The position numbers and the translations under genes were made by a program. Source: Fusobacteriaceae bacterium UBA2433 (GTDB lineage Bacteria > Fusobacteriota > Fusobacteriia > Fusobacteriales > Fusobacteriaceae). From it: DNA of 64,000 bases. Below the pieces are notes generated by a model, which worked only from the letters and a program-made list of their open reading frames with translations, was not told the DNA's origin and did not search any database. The stretch is taken from positions 23,619 to 87,618 of the forward strand of contig DDQV01000122.1 in the NCBI GenBank assembly GCA_002342785.1. Reading direction: 5' to 3'. Positions 30,169 to 37,767 of the stretch are shown here, piece after piece (the first letter of the stretch is position 1; each line of letters begins with the position of its first letter).

Positions 30169-30197
30169 AGTATATAACAATATATCTATAAAGTCAA
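30169..30197 (-). promoter_or_regulatory. Promoter of the tetR-efflux operon
   Basis: Minus-strand -35 TTGACT (30192-30197), 17-base spacer, -10 TATACT (30169-30174), directly abutting the operator. The -35 box touches the stop codon of the HAD gene upstream. Confidence 0.85.
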
Positions 30198-31019
30198 TTA
30201 CAGGTTCAATGTTTTAACAACTATAAATTTTTCAATCACTGTTTTTAGTGCATGATCATTATGAGATGTAGAAATAAATTTTGAGATATTTTTAACTTCT
30301 ATCCTGGCATTTTCCACGGCTACTGGCATACCTACTACCTCTAGCATAGTCATATCATTATATGAATCTCCTACACTTATTATCTCTTCAGATTTTATTC
30401 CTAACTTATGAGCTAACTTTAATAAACTTGCTCCCTTATCTATCCCCTTTTTCATTACTTCTAGAAAAAATGGTTTAGATATGGCTAGACTATATTTTCC
30501 TTTTAAAAGTTTATTTAATTTTATTTCTACTTCTTTTAAATATTCTGGTTTTTCTAACATAATACATTTTACTACTGGTTCAGTTACAGTTGATTTAAAA
30601 CAATCTATCTTTCTATAAGGCATCCCTGTAAGATTGATCTCTACATCTATATATTCACTTTTGGTTTCAGAAGCTATTTCTTCATCTACATAGGTAAGTA
30701 GTTGAACATTATGTTCCCTAGATAGATCATATATTTTATGAGCATCTTCTACAGTTAATTTTTCTTCTAGCCATATTTTATCTGTTGCACACTCTGTAAT
30801 TATAGCTCCATTATAACTGAGCATATAACTTTCATATCTATCTAATTCTAATTCCTTAGCAAATGCTTTCATTGCAAAAGTCGGTCTTCCAGAAGCTAAA
30901 ACAAATTTTATTCCCATCTTTTGGGCTTTCATTATGGCATTTTTATTTTCGCTAGATATCTTTCCTTCACTATTTAATAACGTATCATCCATATCTGTTA
31001 CAATCATCTTATATTTCAT
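30198..31019 (-). CDS. Cof-type HAD-IIB phosphatase
   Basis: A 273-residue cytoplasmic HAD hydrolase, probably a sugar-phosphate or nucleotide-type phosphatase; the substrate is unknown. Motif I is DMDDTLL with the nucleophilic Asp, motif II LASGRP, motif III lysine in the KGIDKGASL region, and motif IV GDSYNDMTML. A C2-type cap lies between motifs II and III (about residues 85-190). GAGGTG six bases before the ATG at 31019 sets the start; an in-frame GTG at 31028 overlaps that site. The 31029-31205 region upstream is very AT-rich with no gene. Confidence 0.9.
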   Translation of the reverse strand: MKYKMIVTDMDDTLLNSEGKISSENKNAIMKAQKMGIKFVLASGRPTFAMKAFAKELELDRYESYMLSYNGAIITECATDKIWLEEKLTVEDAHKIYDLSREHNVQLLTYVDEEIASETKSEYIDVEINLTGMPYRKIDCFKSTVTEPVVKCIMLEKPEYLKEVEIKLNKLLKGKYSLAISKPFFLEVMKKGIDKGASLLKLAHKLGIKSEEIISVGDSYNDMTMLEVVGMPVAVENARIEVKNISKFISTSHNDHALKTVIEKFIVVKTLNL

Positions 31020-31205
31020 ATCTTTCACCTCATTTTATATTTTTTTCTTAAATTTATAATATCATAAAATTTTAATCTTATTTTTTTATAATTAACTTAT
31101 AAATTTGAAAATCAATTTATTATTATAATTTATGTATAAATAAAATCTAAATAAAAAAAATTTTAATAATAATAATATCTATAATAAATCCATAATAAAT
31201 TTATG

Positions 31206-31248
31206 TAAAAACCCCTTCTAAATTAGCTAAGCTAATTTAAAAGGGGTT
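31206..31248 (-). terminator. Terminator of rnpB
   Basis: Eighteen-base arms (AACCCCTTTTAAATTAGC with GCTAATTTAGAAGGGGTT on the minus strand, one wobble pair) around TTA, followed by five T. It ends the RNase P RNA transcript. Confidence 0.9.
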
Positions 31249-31261
31249 AATTTTATGATAA

Positions 31262-31611
31262 ATAGGTGTTAGGATACGCCGGGTTTTGTCGTTGGTCAAT
31301 CATTTATCTAGGCCTATAATTGCTTATAGGCTCAAGCGACACACCTAAAAATCGAGACGGGCAGTCTCATAATGATCTTTCTTCGGTCTTGCTCCAGAAG
31401 GGGTTTACCAAGCTACAATAGTTTCCTATCATACTGGTGGGCTCTTACCCCACCTTTTCACCCTTACCTATAAAACAAATTTATAGGCGGTCTATTTTCT
31501 GTGGCACTTTCCTTAAGGTTTCCCTCAGCAGCCGTTAGCTACCTTCATTGCCCTGTGGAGCCCGGACGTTCCTCCCCTGGATCTCTCCAGCAGCAACTGA
31601 CTCTAACACCT
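31262..31611 (-). ncRNA. rnpB: RNase P RNA
   Basis: The catalytic RNA of RNase P, which matures tRNA 5' ends. On the minus strand it has the P4 5' core (GAGGAACGTCCGGGCTCC then ACAGGGCAATG), the P7/P8 core GTGGGGTAAGAGCCCACCAG, and a 3' core CCCGGCGTATCC. The two ends pair as P1: AGGTGTTAG (31603-31611) with CTAACACCT (31264-31272). Length about 350 fits a bacterial type A RNA. Its 5' end overlaps the stop codon of the gene at 31610, and no separate promoter is evident, so it may be cut from a longer transcript. Confidence 0.95.
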
Positions 31612-32179
31612 AATTATTAATATTTTTTTTCTTACTCTTTTTTATTCCACCAATCTTTATAAACTTTAAGGTTATAAAAATAGCTATGGCCATAAATATC
31701 AAGATCAATAATCCTGCATATTTATTATCAATAAAAGCTTTCTTTACTTCTTTTTTTTGAATCTCTTGTTTATCTACCTCTATATTCTCTACAATTTTTT
31801 CCGATACATTAAAAACACTTAAAATAAAACTTTTATATTCTTTTTTTACTATTGCTTCCTCTCCTTCAATCAATAAGTTATCGATCTCTTCTTCATAAGC
31901 ACTAGTATCTATATCTTGAGTAAATTTTAATTTTACATTAATATCATTTTTTCCATCTGGAATTATATCTAAGATTATTGTTTTTTCAACAATACCCTTT
32001 TCATCCATTTTTCTACCAAGGTTTACATGATACACTATATCTCCATTTTTTTCAATCTCTGATAATTTTTTTTCAATTTCTTGTTTCTCTTCTATAGTTA
32101 AATAATTTCCACTATCATTGACCTGTCCAAAGGAAAATGTAAATATTATAAGAAGTAAAAATATTATTCTTTTTATCAT
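31610..32179 (-). CDS. Secreted, C-terminally membrane-anchored protein, possibly TPM-like
   Basis: A 189-residue protein without a firm family match. A signal peptide (about 18 residues, ending FSFGQV) is followed by LTIEEKQEIEKKLSEIEKN, which resembles the start of TPM domains, then a mixed alpha/beta region. One membrane helix lies near residues 155-176 (YAGLLILIFMAIAIFITL) with a Lys-rich cytoplasmic tail. AGGAGG precedes the ATG. It follows the Nif3 gene by 15 bases and its stop codon falls inside rnpB. Confidence 0.65.
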   Translation of the reverse strand: MIKRIIFLLLIIFTFSFGQVNDSGNYLTIEEKQEIEKKLSEIEKNGDIVYHVNLGRKMDEKGIVEKTIILDIIPDGKNDINVKLKFTQDIDTSAYEEEIDNLLIEGEEAIVKKEYKSFILSVFNVSEKIVENIEVDKQEIQKKEVKKAFIDNKYAGLLILIFMAIAIFITLKFIKIGGIKKSKKKNINN

Positions 32180-32194
32180 AGGATCCTCCTAATT

Positions 32195-33238
32195 TTATAA
32201 ATTCTTAAATACTGGCTGATCATTGTAGACTATTACCTCTAGATCATTACAATATCTTTTTATTATATCGGTAAAGAAATGTTCACTTTCATAATGTCCA
32301 ATATCAAAGATAGAAATTTCCATTTCCCTAGCATCTAAAGCTTCATGATATTTTATATCACCTGTTATAAAAAGATCAACACCTATTTTTTCTACTTTGC
32401 TTAAAAAACTAGCTCCTCCACCATTTACTACAGCTATTTTTTTTATTTTTTTATCCAATTCACCTACCACTCTTATATTATTTAGAGATAGTTTTTCTTT
32501 TACCAATTCTAAGTAACTCCCTAACTCCATCTCTTCAGATAAATCATATATCCTTCCTAATCCGCCTAAAGAAATTTTATTTTCCGTTTTTATCATCTCA
32601 TAAGTTATTTCTTCATAAGGTTGAATCTTTTTTATTTCATTCAAAAGATTAGATAGTTTCCCTTTTTCTCCTAAAACATTTATTTTCTTATTTTTATCTA
32701 CAAATTTTTCTTTTTCAAAATTTTCTGAAGAATTTGAAGTATAATATACATTCTCATATCCATTATACTCCAATCCAAATTTTTCTATTTTCGATTTTAA
32801 TTTTTCTGTAAACTCTTCTTTTACACAAACTGATAATAAATATATATCCATATATTTTTCTTCTAAAATTTTAGAAGTTTTAACTCCCAATTTTTCGGTT
32901 ATATATTGATTTAATCCTTCTTTAGCAGAATCTAAATTAGTATGCATAGAGTATACAGCAATCTTATTTTCAATTATTTTTAAAAGTTTTTTTCCTATAA
33001 AATTTTTAGAAGTAATATTTTTTATTCCACTAAATATAATTGGATGATGAGTTATAATTAAATTTACTTTATTTTCTATAGCATGATCAATTATTTTTTC
33101 TGTAGCATCTAAAGATATTTGTACCTTTGTTATTTCTCTATTTTCATCTCCAACTAAAAGCCCTATATTATCCCAAGATTCTGCTATGTCTTTAGGAAAA
33201 ATTTTTTCTAATTTTTTTGTTAAAGTTTTAATTTTCAT
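32195..33238 (-). CDS. Nif3-like dinuclear metal-centre protein (YqfO family)
   Basis: A 347-residue member of the Nif3/YqfO family: cytoplasmic, hexameric metal proteins of uncertain physiological role (annotated elsewhere as GTP cyclohydrolase I type 2). It shows AESWDNIGLLVG near residue 20, the metal ligands ITHHPIIF near 63, HTNLD near 100, and the C-terminal GDIKYHEALDA and DIGHYESE. The middle 130 residues form the PII-like insert. AGAAGGA eight bases before the ATG at 33238 sets the start; the first bases overlap the sigma-like gene by 11. Nif3 genes often sit near rpoD, consistent with this sigma-like neighbour. Confidence 0.92.
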   Translation of the reverse strand: MKIKTLTKKLEKIFPKDIAESWDNIGLLVGDENREITKVQISLDATEKIIDHAIENKVNLIITHHPIIFSGIKNITSKNFIGKKLLKIIENKIAVYSMHTNLDSAKEGLNQYITEKLGVKTSKILEEKYMDIYLLSVCVKEEFTEKLKSKIEKFGLEYNGYENVYYTSNSSENFEKEKFVDKNKKINVLGEKGKLSNLLNEIKKIQPYEEITYEMIKTENKISLGGLGRIYDLSEEMELGSYLELVKEKLSLNNIRVVGELDKKIKKIAVVNGGGASFLSKVEKIGVDLFITGDIKYHEALDAREMEISIFDIGHYESEHFFTDIIKRYCNDLEVIVYNDQPVFKNL

Positions 33239-34196
33239 CGATCCATTCCTTCTTTCCATTATATTTTAATTTAATCATAAGTTTATCTATTTTTAATTTT
33301 ACCTTTGATGGTTCAATATCTAAGATCTTTCCAATCTCTTCAAAATATTGTCTCTTCCCACTAAGTCCATAGTATAGATCAAGGATCTCTATCTCTTTTA
33401 CCTTAAATTTATTAGCTAAATTAGAAACTGACATAATTTTTTCTATCCTTTTTAATTCTATGTCTACTTCAACAATACTATTATATACTTTCGCATCTTC
33501 TTTGTCCTCTTCTTTTATTAAAAATCCATAATCATTAATTTTTTGTAAATTTTCAAATTCTTCTATATTCATATTTAAAACTTTTTTTATATTTTCTATT
33601 TCAGATTCATCTATCTCTAAATTATTAATTTTATTTTCAGATTTATATATTTCTACTTTCATATTTTTTAGATAAGTCATTATCGGTGATTTTAACTCTT
33701 CTACAACTAATTTATTACTTTGAATCATCTCATACTTTATCCAAAATTCCATATATTCTAAAAAATCCATAGGGCAATCTAAATCATAGTTATCTATAGC
33801 CTTTACTATTCCCATTATTCCTTCTTGAACTAGCTCTAAATAACTTGTTCCTGTTTTAGAATAATAAAGTGCTATTTTAGCTACTAATTTTAATGATTTC
33901 TCCATTAAAATTTCTCTAGAAGAGGTATTTCCATCTTTTATACCTTTTATTAAATCTAATATTTCTTCTTTCTTTAGAGTTTTTATTGAAGATAATTCCC
34001 TTAAATAATTTTCTACTGTATTTTCATAGAAACTTCCTATATTTTTCATGTTAAATTTTTCAACTCTTCCATTAATTTCATCTATTTTTTTCCCTTCTAA
34101 ATTTAAGATTATATCTTTAAATTCATTTATAGTGGAATTTTCTACCATTAATTCAAAACTTCTCATATCTATTTTATTTTCTATATTTATTTTCAT
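33228..34196 (-). CDS. Divergent sigma-70-like protein
   Basis: A 322-residue protein with sigma-70 organisation but weak motifs. Residues ~62-75 (VENYLRELSSIKTLKKEE) resemble region 1.2, ~85-165 region 2 (REILMEKSLKLVAKIALYY, LVQEGIMGIVKAIDNYD, FLEYMEFWIKYEMIQ), and ~265-310 region 4 (YYGLSGKRQYFEEIGKILDIEPSKVKLKI). Region 2.4, which reads the -10 box, lacks the RQAI-type sequence of rpoD, so it may recognise another promoter or no longer work as a classical sigma factor. Region 3 is replaced by a long acidic stretch. It heads a unit with nif3 and has a strong sigma-70-type promoter. Confidence 0.75.
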   Translation of the reverse strand: MKINIENKIDMRSFELMVENSTINEFKDIILNLEGKKIDEINGRVEKFNMKNIGSFYENTVENYLRELSSIKTLKKEEILDLIKGIKDGNTSSREILMEKSLKLVAKIALYYSKTGTSYLELVQEGIMGIVKAIDNYDLDCPMDFLEYMEFWIKYEMIQSNKLVVEELKSPIMTYLKNMKVEIYKSENKINNLEIDESEIENIKKVLNMNIEEFENLQKINDYGFLIKEEDKEDAKVYNSIVEVDIELKRIEKIMSVSNLANKFKVKEIEILDLYYGLSGKRQYFEEIGKILDIEPSKVKLKIDKLMIKLKYNGKKEWIDEN

Positions 34197-34232
34197 TTCA
34201 TCAACCCCAAATATATTTTTTTATTACTATAC

Positions 34233-34261
34233 ATAATACCAAAGTTTTAAAACTCTTTCAA
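34233..34261 (-). promoter_or_regulatory. Promoter of the sigma-like/nif3 unit
   Basis: Minus-strand -35 TTGAAA (34256-34261), 17-base spacer containing the palindrome AGTTTTAAAACT, -10 TATTAT (34233-34238). Confidence 0.75.
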
Positions 34262-34279
34262 TGAATTTTAAATTAAAAT

Positions 34280-34309
34280 AAGGAACAGCCCCATAAGAAC
34301 CGTCCCTTA
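34280..34309 (-). terminator. Wobble-rich hairpin after sdaA, probable terminator
   Basis: On the minus strand TAAGGGACGGTTC pairs with the later GGGGCTGTTCCTTA through several G-U pairs around TTAT. A weak T-rich tail (TTTTAATTT) follows. The GU pairs make it stable only on the minus strand, which fits a terminator for the serine dehydratase gene. Confidence 0.6.
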
Positions 34310-34354
34310 GTAAATCAAATATCTAAAAATTTATTTTGATAATTAAATATCCAA

Positions 34355-35563
34355 TTAACATTTTGCATTAAAATCAAATTTCGCTAATCCACCTAACGAT
34401 GTTTCCTTATATTCACACTTCATATCTAAACCAGTTTGCTTCATTGTAAGTACTACATTATCAAAACTAACACTATGATGACCATCTGTAAATAGAGAAT
34501 AATTTGCTGCATCTAGAGCTCTAACTGCTGCTGCTGCATTTCTTTCAATACACGGAATTTGTACATATCCACCAACTGGATCACAAGTGAGACCTAAGTG
34601 ATGTTCTAATGCCATCTCTGCTGCATATTCTATTTGATCTAAAGATCCTCCTAAAATAAAAGCCGCCATTCCTGCTGCCATTGCACATCCTGCTCCCACT
34701 TCCGCTTGGCACCCACCTTCTGCTCCAGATATAGTTGCATTTTCTTTAATTAAATTTCCAATCAATCCCGCTATGGCAAGACCTCTTAAAGTTTCTTCCA
34801 TAGATAGATCATATTCCTCTTTTAGGGCATATAATAATCCTGGAATAATACCTGCTGCACCACATGTAGGAGCTGTGACTACTCTTCCTCCTCCTCCATT
34901 TTCTTCTGAAACTGCCAATGTATAAGCAAATATTTTTCCTAAATAACCATTTCTTAGATCATCTCTTCTGGCTTTTCTGTAAAACATCTGAGCTTTTCTT
35001 GGATATTTAAGAGTCCCTGGTAATACTCCAGTTTTTGAAAGTCCTGTTTTTACAGATTGTTCCATCGCTTCCCAAATTTTTTCTAAAAATGCCCAAATAG
35101 AAGGATCTTCCATCTCTACTACATATTCCCATAATTCTTTCTGATTGCTTTTACACCATTTTATTACCCCATCCATAGTTGTCAGTGGATAAACTTTATT
35201 TGTGCCACCTCTAGATTCACCGTCTTCTACAATAGTTCCTCCTCCTACAGAAAATACTAACCATTCTTTTGTTTTATTTCCATCTTTATCTTTTGCTATA
35301 AATTTCATTCCATTTGTATGGAATTCATGAACAAATTCCGGCATCCAAATTATCTCGGTAATTTTTGGTTTTAAAGTTTCTTCTATTACCCAGTCTGTTA
35401 AATGACCTTTTCCTGTCGCTGCCAATGAACCATACAATTCTACTTTGAAACTATCTGCATCAGGATTTTCCATTTTAAATTTTTTTGCTGCTCTTTCTGG
35501 TCCCATAGTATGAGAACTAGACGGTCCATTCCCTATCTTAAATAATTCCTTCAACGAATCCAT
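34355..35563 (-). CDS. sdaA: L-serine ammonia-lyase (iron-sulfur, single chain)
   Basis: A 402-residue iron-sulfur enzyme that deaminates L-serine to pyruvate and ammonia in the cytoplasm. The beta domain (residues ~1-150) opens KIGNGPSSSHTMGPE, and the alpha domain (~170-400) has APTCGAAGIIPG, EGGCQAEVGAGCAMAAG, LTCDPVGGYVQIPC and IERNA, with the Cys ligands of the 4Fe-4S cluster. The single-chain form matches enterobacterial SdaA in plan. AGGAGG precedes the ATG. Serine is a known fermentation substrate of Fusobacteriota. The neighbouring permease and XRE-cupin gene suggest a serine-use island. Confidence 0.95.
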   Translation of the reverse strand: MDSLKELFKIGNGPSSSHTMGPERAAKKFKMENPDADSFKVELYGSLAATGKGHLTDWVIEETLKPKITEIIWMPEFVHEFHTNGMKFIAKDKDGNKTKEWLVFSVGGGTIVEDGESRGGTNKVYPLTTMDGVIKWCKSNQKELWEYVVEMEDPSIWAFLEKIWEAMEQSVKTGLSKTGVLPGTLKYPRKAQMFYRKARRDDLRNGYLGKIFAYTLAVSEENGGGGRVVTAPTCGAAGIIPGLLYALKEEYDLSMEETLRGLAIAGLIGNLIKENATISGAEGGCQAEVGAGCAMAAGMAAFILGGSLDQIEYAAEMALEHHLGLTCDPVGGYVQIPCIERNAAAAVRALDAANYSLFTDGHHSVSFDNVVLTMKQTGLDMKCEYKETSLGGLAKFDFNAKC

Positions 35564-35629
35564 AACTGTTTCCTCCTAATTTTTTATTAAACTTCAAATA
35601 ATTCAATAAAATAATTTTTTTTACACTAT

Positions 35630-35657
35630 ATTATAACATACTTTTTATTCTTTACAA
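35630..35657 (-). promoter_or_regulatory. Promoter of sdaA
   Basis: Minus-strand -35 TTGTAA (35652-35657), 16-base spacer, -10 TATAAT (35630-35635) with an extended TGT. Confidence 0.6.
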
Positions 35658-35789
35658 ATTATATTGTAAAATTCATTTATGAATATGTACTCTTATAATT
35701 CTTTAGAAACTAAAATAGTTCATAATTCAGTTTTAACAATATAAATAGATTTAGAAAAAATCCTAAATCTATCATTATTTTATATTTTT

Positions 35790-36806
35790 TTATAATGTTC
35801 CCCTTACTTCTAAAACACTTTTTATCTTAAAGTTTTTAAAAATAAACGAACCTATATATCCTATTATTAATCCAGATACCGCACACAATACTGCGGCCAT
35901 AGTTACCTTTAATGGGCTATTAAAACCATACATAACCATCAAGCCTGCTATGGGGGTTGCTGTTCCTGCTGCATTATTAATAAGTTCAAAGTGAGTTACT
36001 ATAAGTCCTGCTATGGCTCCACCTACAAAGTTAGTACAATATACAGGAATAGGATTAGCTGAAATTAAATCTGCTTGTGTCAAAGGTTCTACTGCAACTG
36101 CTATCGTAGTTGATTTATCCTTAAATATCTTATGAAAAAATACTGCATTCATAAAAGAAGATCCCATTACAGATAGTGCTCCTATTGCCATTGGTAACCC
36201 CGTTAATCCTAACATTGCTGTAAGTGCCATTGAGCTAAGTGGTGCTGTTGCTACTACTGTGATTACTCCACCAAGAATAATTGCCATTATAGTTGGACTT
36301 TGAGCCGTAGCTTGAGTAATTATTTTTCCTATGTTGATTAATGTAGCATTGACTAGTGGATCTGCTCCTATAGCTACTAGCCTTGCTAGTGGTGCTGCTA
36401 TTACTATAACTGCTATTAGATCTATTCCATCAGGTATTTTTTCTTCCATCTTAGGTAATACAAATCCTAATACATATCCAGCAAAAAAACCTGGCAATAT
36501 TCCGAAACCAGATACTCCACAACCAATTAATACAGCATATACAGGTGACGATCCAAGTGCTAATGCTACTAAAATTGCTGCTGCTACTCCACCCATTCCA
36601 CCAGATGCTGCACCTAGATCCCTTAAAATTGTTATTCCAAATAAATCTCCACCAACATAAAAATGAAAAGCTTCCACTAAGAAACTAGCTGTTGCTGCTC
36701 CTGCTAATGCTCCCATAGCTTTCATCCCTTTTGGCATCTTTAAACTAAACATTGTAAACCCTACTAATACTAATAATAACAATATTATTCCTTTTAATAT
36801 TTCCAT
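35790..36806 (-). CDS. PTS EIIC_2-type membrane permease
   Basis: A 338-residue polytopic membrane protein, about nine to ten hydrophobic helices, of the family annotated as PTS sugar transporter subunit IIC (PTS_EIIC_2). Visible landmarks are LGAASGGMGGVAAAILVALALGSSP, GADPLVNATL, a MGSSFMNAVFFHKIFKDKS segment and NPIPVYCTNFVGG. No EIIA or EIIB domain is fused or encoded nearby, so transport may not be phosphoenolpyruvate-linked. It lies between sdaA and a divergent XRE-cupin gene, so uptake of serine or a related amino acid is a reasonable inference but not shown by the sequence. AGGAGG precedes the ATG. Confidence 0.8.
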   Translation of the reverse strand: MEILKGIILLLLVLVGFTMFSLKMPKGMKAMGALAGAATASFLVEAFHFYVGGDLFGITILRDLGAASGGMGGVAAAILVALALGSSPVYAVLIGCGVSGFGILPGFFAGYVLGFVLPKMEEKIPDGIDLIAVIVIAAPLARLVAIGADPLVNATLINIGKIITQATAQSPTIMAIILGGVITVVATAPLSSMALTAMLGLTGLPMAIGALSVMGSSFMNAVFFHKIFKDKSTTIAVAVEPLTQADLISANPIPVYCTNFVGGAIAGLIVTHFELINNAAGTATPIAGLMVMYGFNSPLKVTMAAVLCAVSGLIIGYIGSFIFKNFKIKSVLEVRGTL

Positions 36807-36870
36807 AACCTTCTTCCTCCTAAATATTTAAATTACTTAATACTTAACTACCTTATTTAACAACTTGATT

Positions 36871-36899
36871 AGTATAACATAAAAAATCATTTTTTTGAA
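36871..36899 (-). promoter_or_regulatory. Promoter of the permease gene, overlapped by repeated motif
   Basis: Minus-strand -10 TATACT (36871-36876) with an extended TGT. The expected -35 window (36894-36899) reads TTCAAA and lies inside the first copy of the 20-base direct repeat, so a regulator at the repeat could compete with or assist polymerase. Confidence 0.55.
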
Positions 36900-36920
36900 T
36901 AAAAAATCATTTTTTTGAAT
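36881..36920. repeat. Two exact 20-bp tandem repeats, candidate operator
   Basis: AAAAAATCATTTTTTTGAAT occurs twice head to tail (36881-36900, 36901-36920). Its 15-base core TCATTTTTTTGAATA occurs a third time at 37022-37036, in the same orientation, upstream of the divergent regulator gene. The whole intergenic space 36807-37188 (382 bases) is otherwise AT-rich and holds no gene. Confidence 0.75.
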
Positions 36921-37021
36921 AAAATGTGCTTTTTATAGAAAAAAAATATTTTTTTCAAACATAAATAGTAAAAAATAAAGAAAATAATTAGAAAATGTAA
37001 TAAATTTCCATCTATAATTTT

Positions 37022-37036
37022 TCATTTTTTTGAATA
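37022..37036. promoter_or_regulatory. Third copy of the 15-bp motif
   Basis: An exact TCATTTTTTTGAATA, about 45 bases upstream of TGATACAAT (37077-37084), a possible extended -10 for the plus-strand regulator gene. A second possible start element is TTGAAA at 37130-37135 with TATATA-like sequence 16 bases on. Confidence 0.5.
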
Positions 37037-37188
37037 TATTATTTAAAATACAAATTTTTAATATCTTAATTTTTATGATACAATGAAGTGTTAACTAAAA
37101 TACAGAATTTTAACATATTATATTTCCCCTTGAAAACTCATTTGTGATATATATATAACTTTAATATTTAATTTAGGAGGAATAAACC

Positions 37189-37722
37189 TTGAATTTAGGA
37201 GAAAGAATAAAGTTTTTTAGAAAAGAACAAAAAATGACTATAAAAGATCTTTCAGGTAAAACTAAACTATCTGTTGGATTTATAAGTAATATTGAAAGAG
37301 GGCAGAATAGTCCGTCTATTAGTAATCTTCAACAAATTTGTGAAGCTTTAGAAGTTAATCTAATGGAAGTTTTACAAGATGTAAATGAACAGTCTCCAAT
37401 TACTAGAAAAAGTGAAAGAAAATCTATCTTTGAATCTGAAAAAGGAGATATAACTATAGAAACGTTAACTAATGCTAATCATGCTTTAAATGGTATATCG
37501 ATTACTCTTTCAGATGAGAATCAACAAAGTGATTTTTCTTGGGGACACAATTATGATGAAGTAGGAGTTGTTATCGAAGGTAGTCTAGAGATTGAATTAA
37601 ATAATAAACTTTACAATCTAAATGAAGGAGATTCTATTTATATTGAAAAATTCCAACCTCATAAATATAGAAATCCAGCTAAAAAGAAAAATATTACTCA
37701 TTGGTTTTCTCTAAGAAATTAA
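37189..37722 (+). CDS. XRE-cupin transcriptional regulator
   Basis: A 177-residue regulator with an N-terminal HTH_3 domain (residues ~5-62: RIKFFRKEQKMTIKDLSGKTKLSVGFISNIERG) and a C-terminal cupin (~100-175: WGHNYDEVGVVIEGSLEIELNNK, GDSIYIEKFQPHKYRNP) that binds a small ligand in this family. The start is TTG 37189, eight bases after AGGAGG. It is the only chromosomal plus-strand gene apart from the transposase and is transcribed away from the permease gene, the usual arrangement for a local regulator. Its ligand may be serine or a product; this is inference. Confidence 0.9.
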   Translation: MNLGERIKFFRKEQKMTIKDLSGKTKLSVGFISNIERGQNSPSISNLQQICEALEVNLMEVLQDVNEQSPITRKSERKSIFESEKGDITIETLTNANHALNGISITLSDENQQSDFSWGHNYDEVGVVIEGSLEIELNNKLYNLNEGDSIYIEKFQPHKYRNPAKKKNITHWFSLRN

Positions 37723-37723
37723 T

Positions 37724-37759
37724 AAAAAAAAGTTTATCTATTATAGATAAACTTTTTTT
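37724..37759. terminator. Bidirectional terminator between regulator gene and rpoD
   Basis: Sixteen-base perfect arms (37725-37740 and 37744-37759) made of an A run plus GTTTATCTA and the complement, with a TTA loop. The T run appears on both strands, so it can end both converging genes. Confidence 0.9.
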
Positions 37760-37767
37760 ATTAATTT

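Noticed and set aside
36881..36920. CRISPR-like repeat
   Set aside because: Only two 20-bp copies, directly abutting with no spacer, in an AT-rich promoter region; they suit an operator better.
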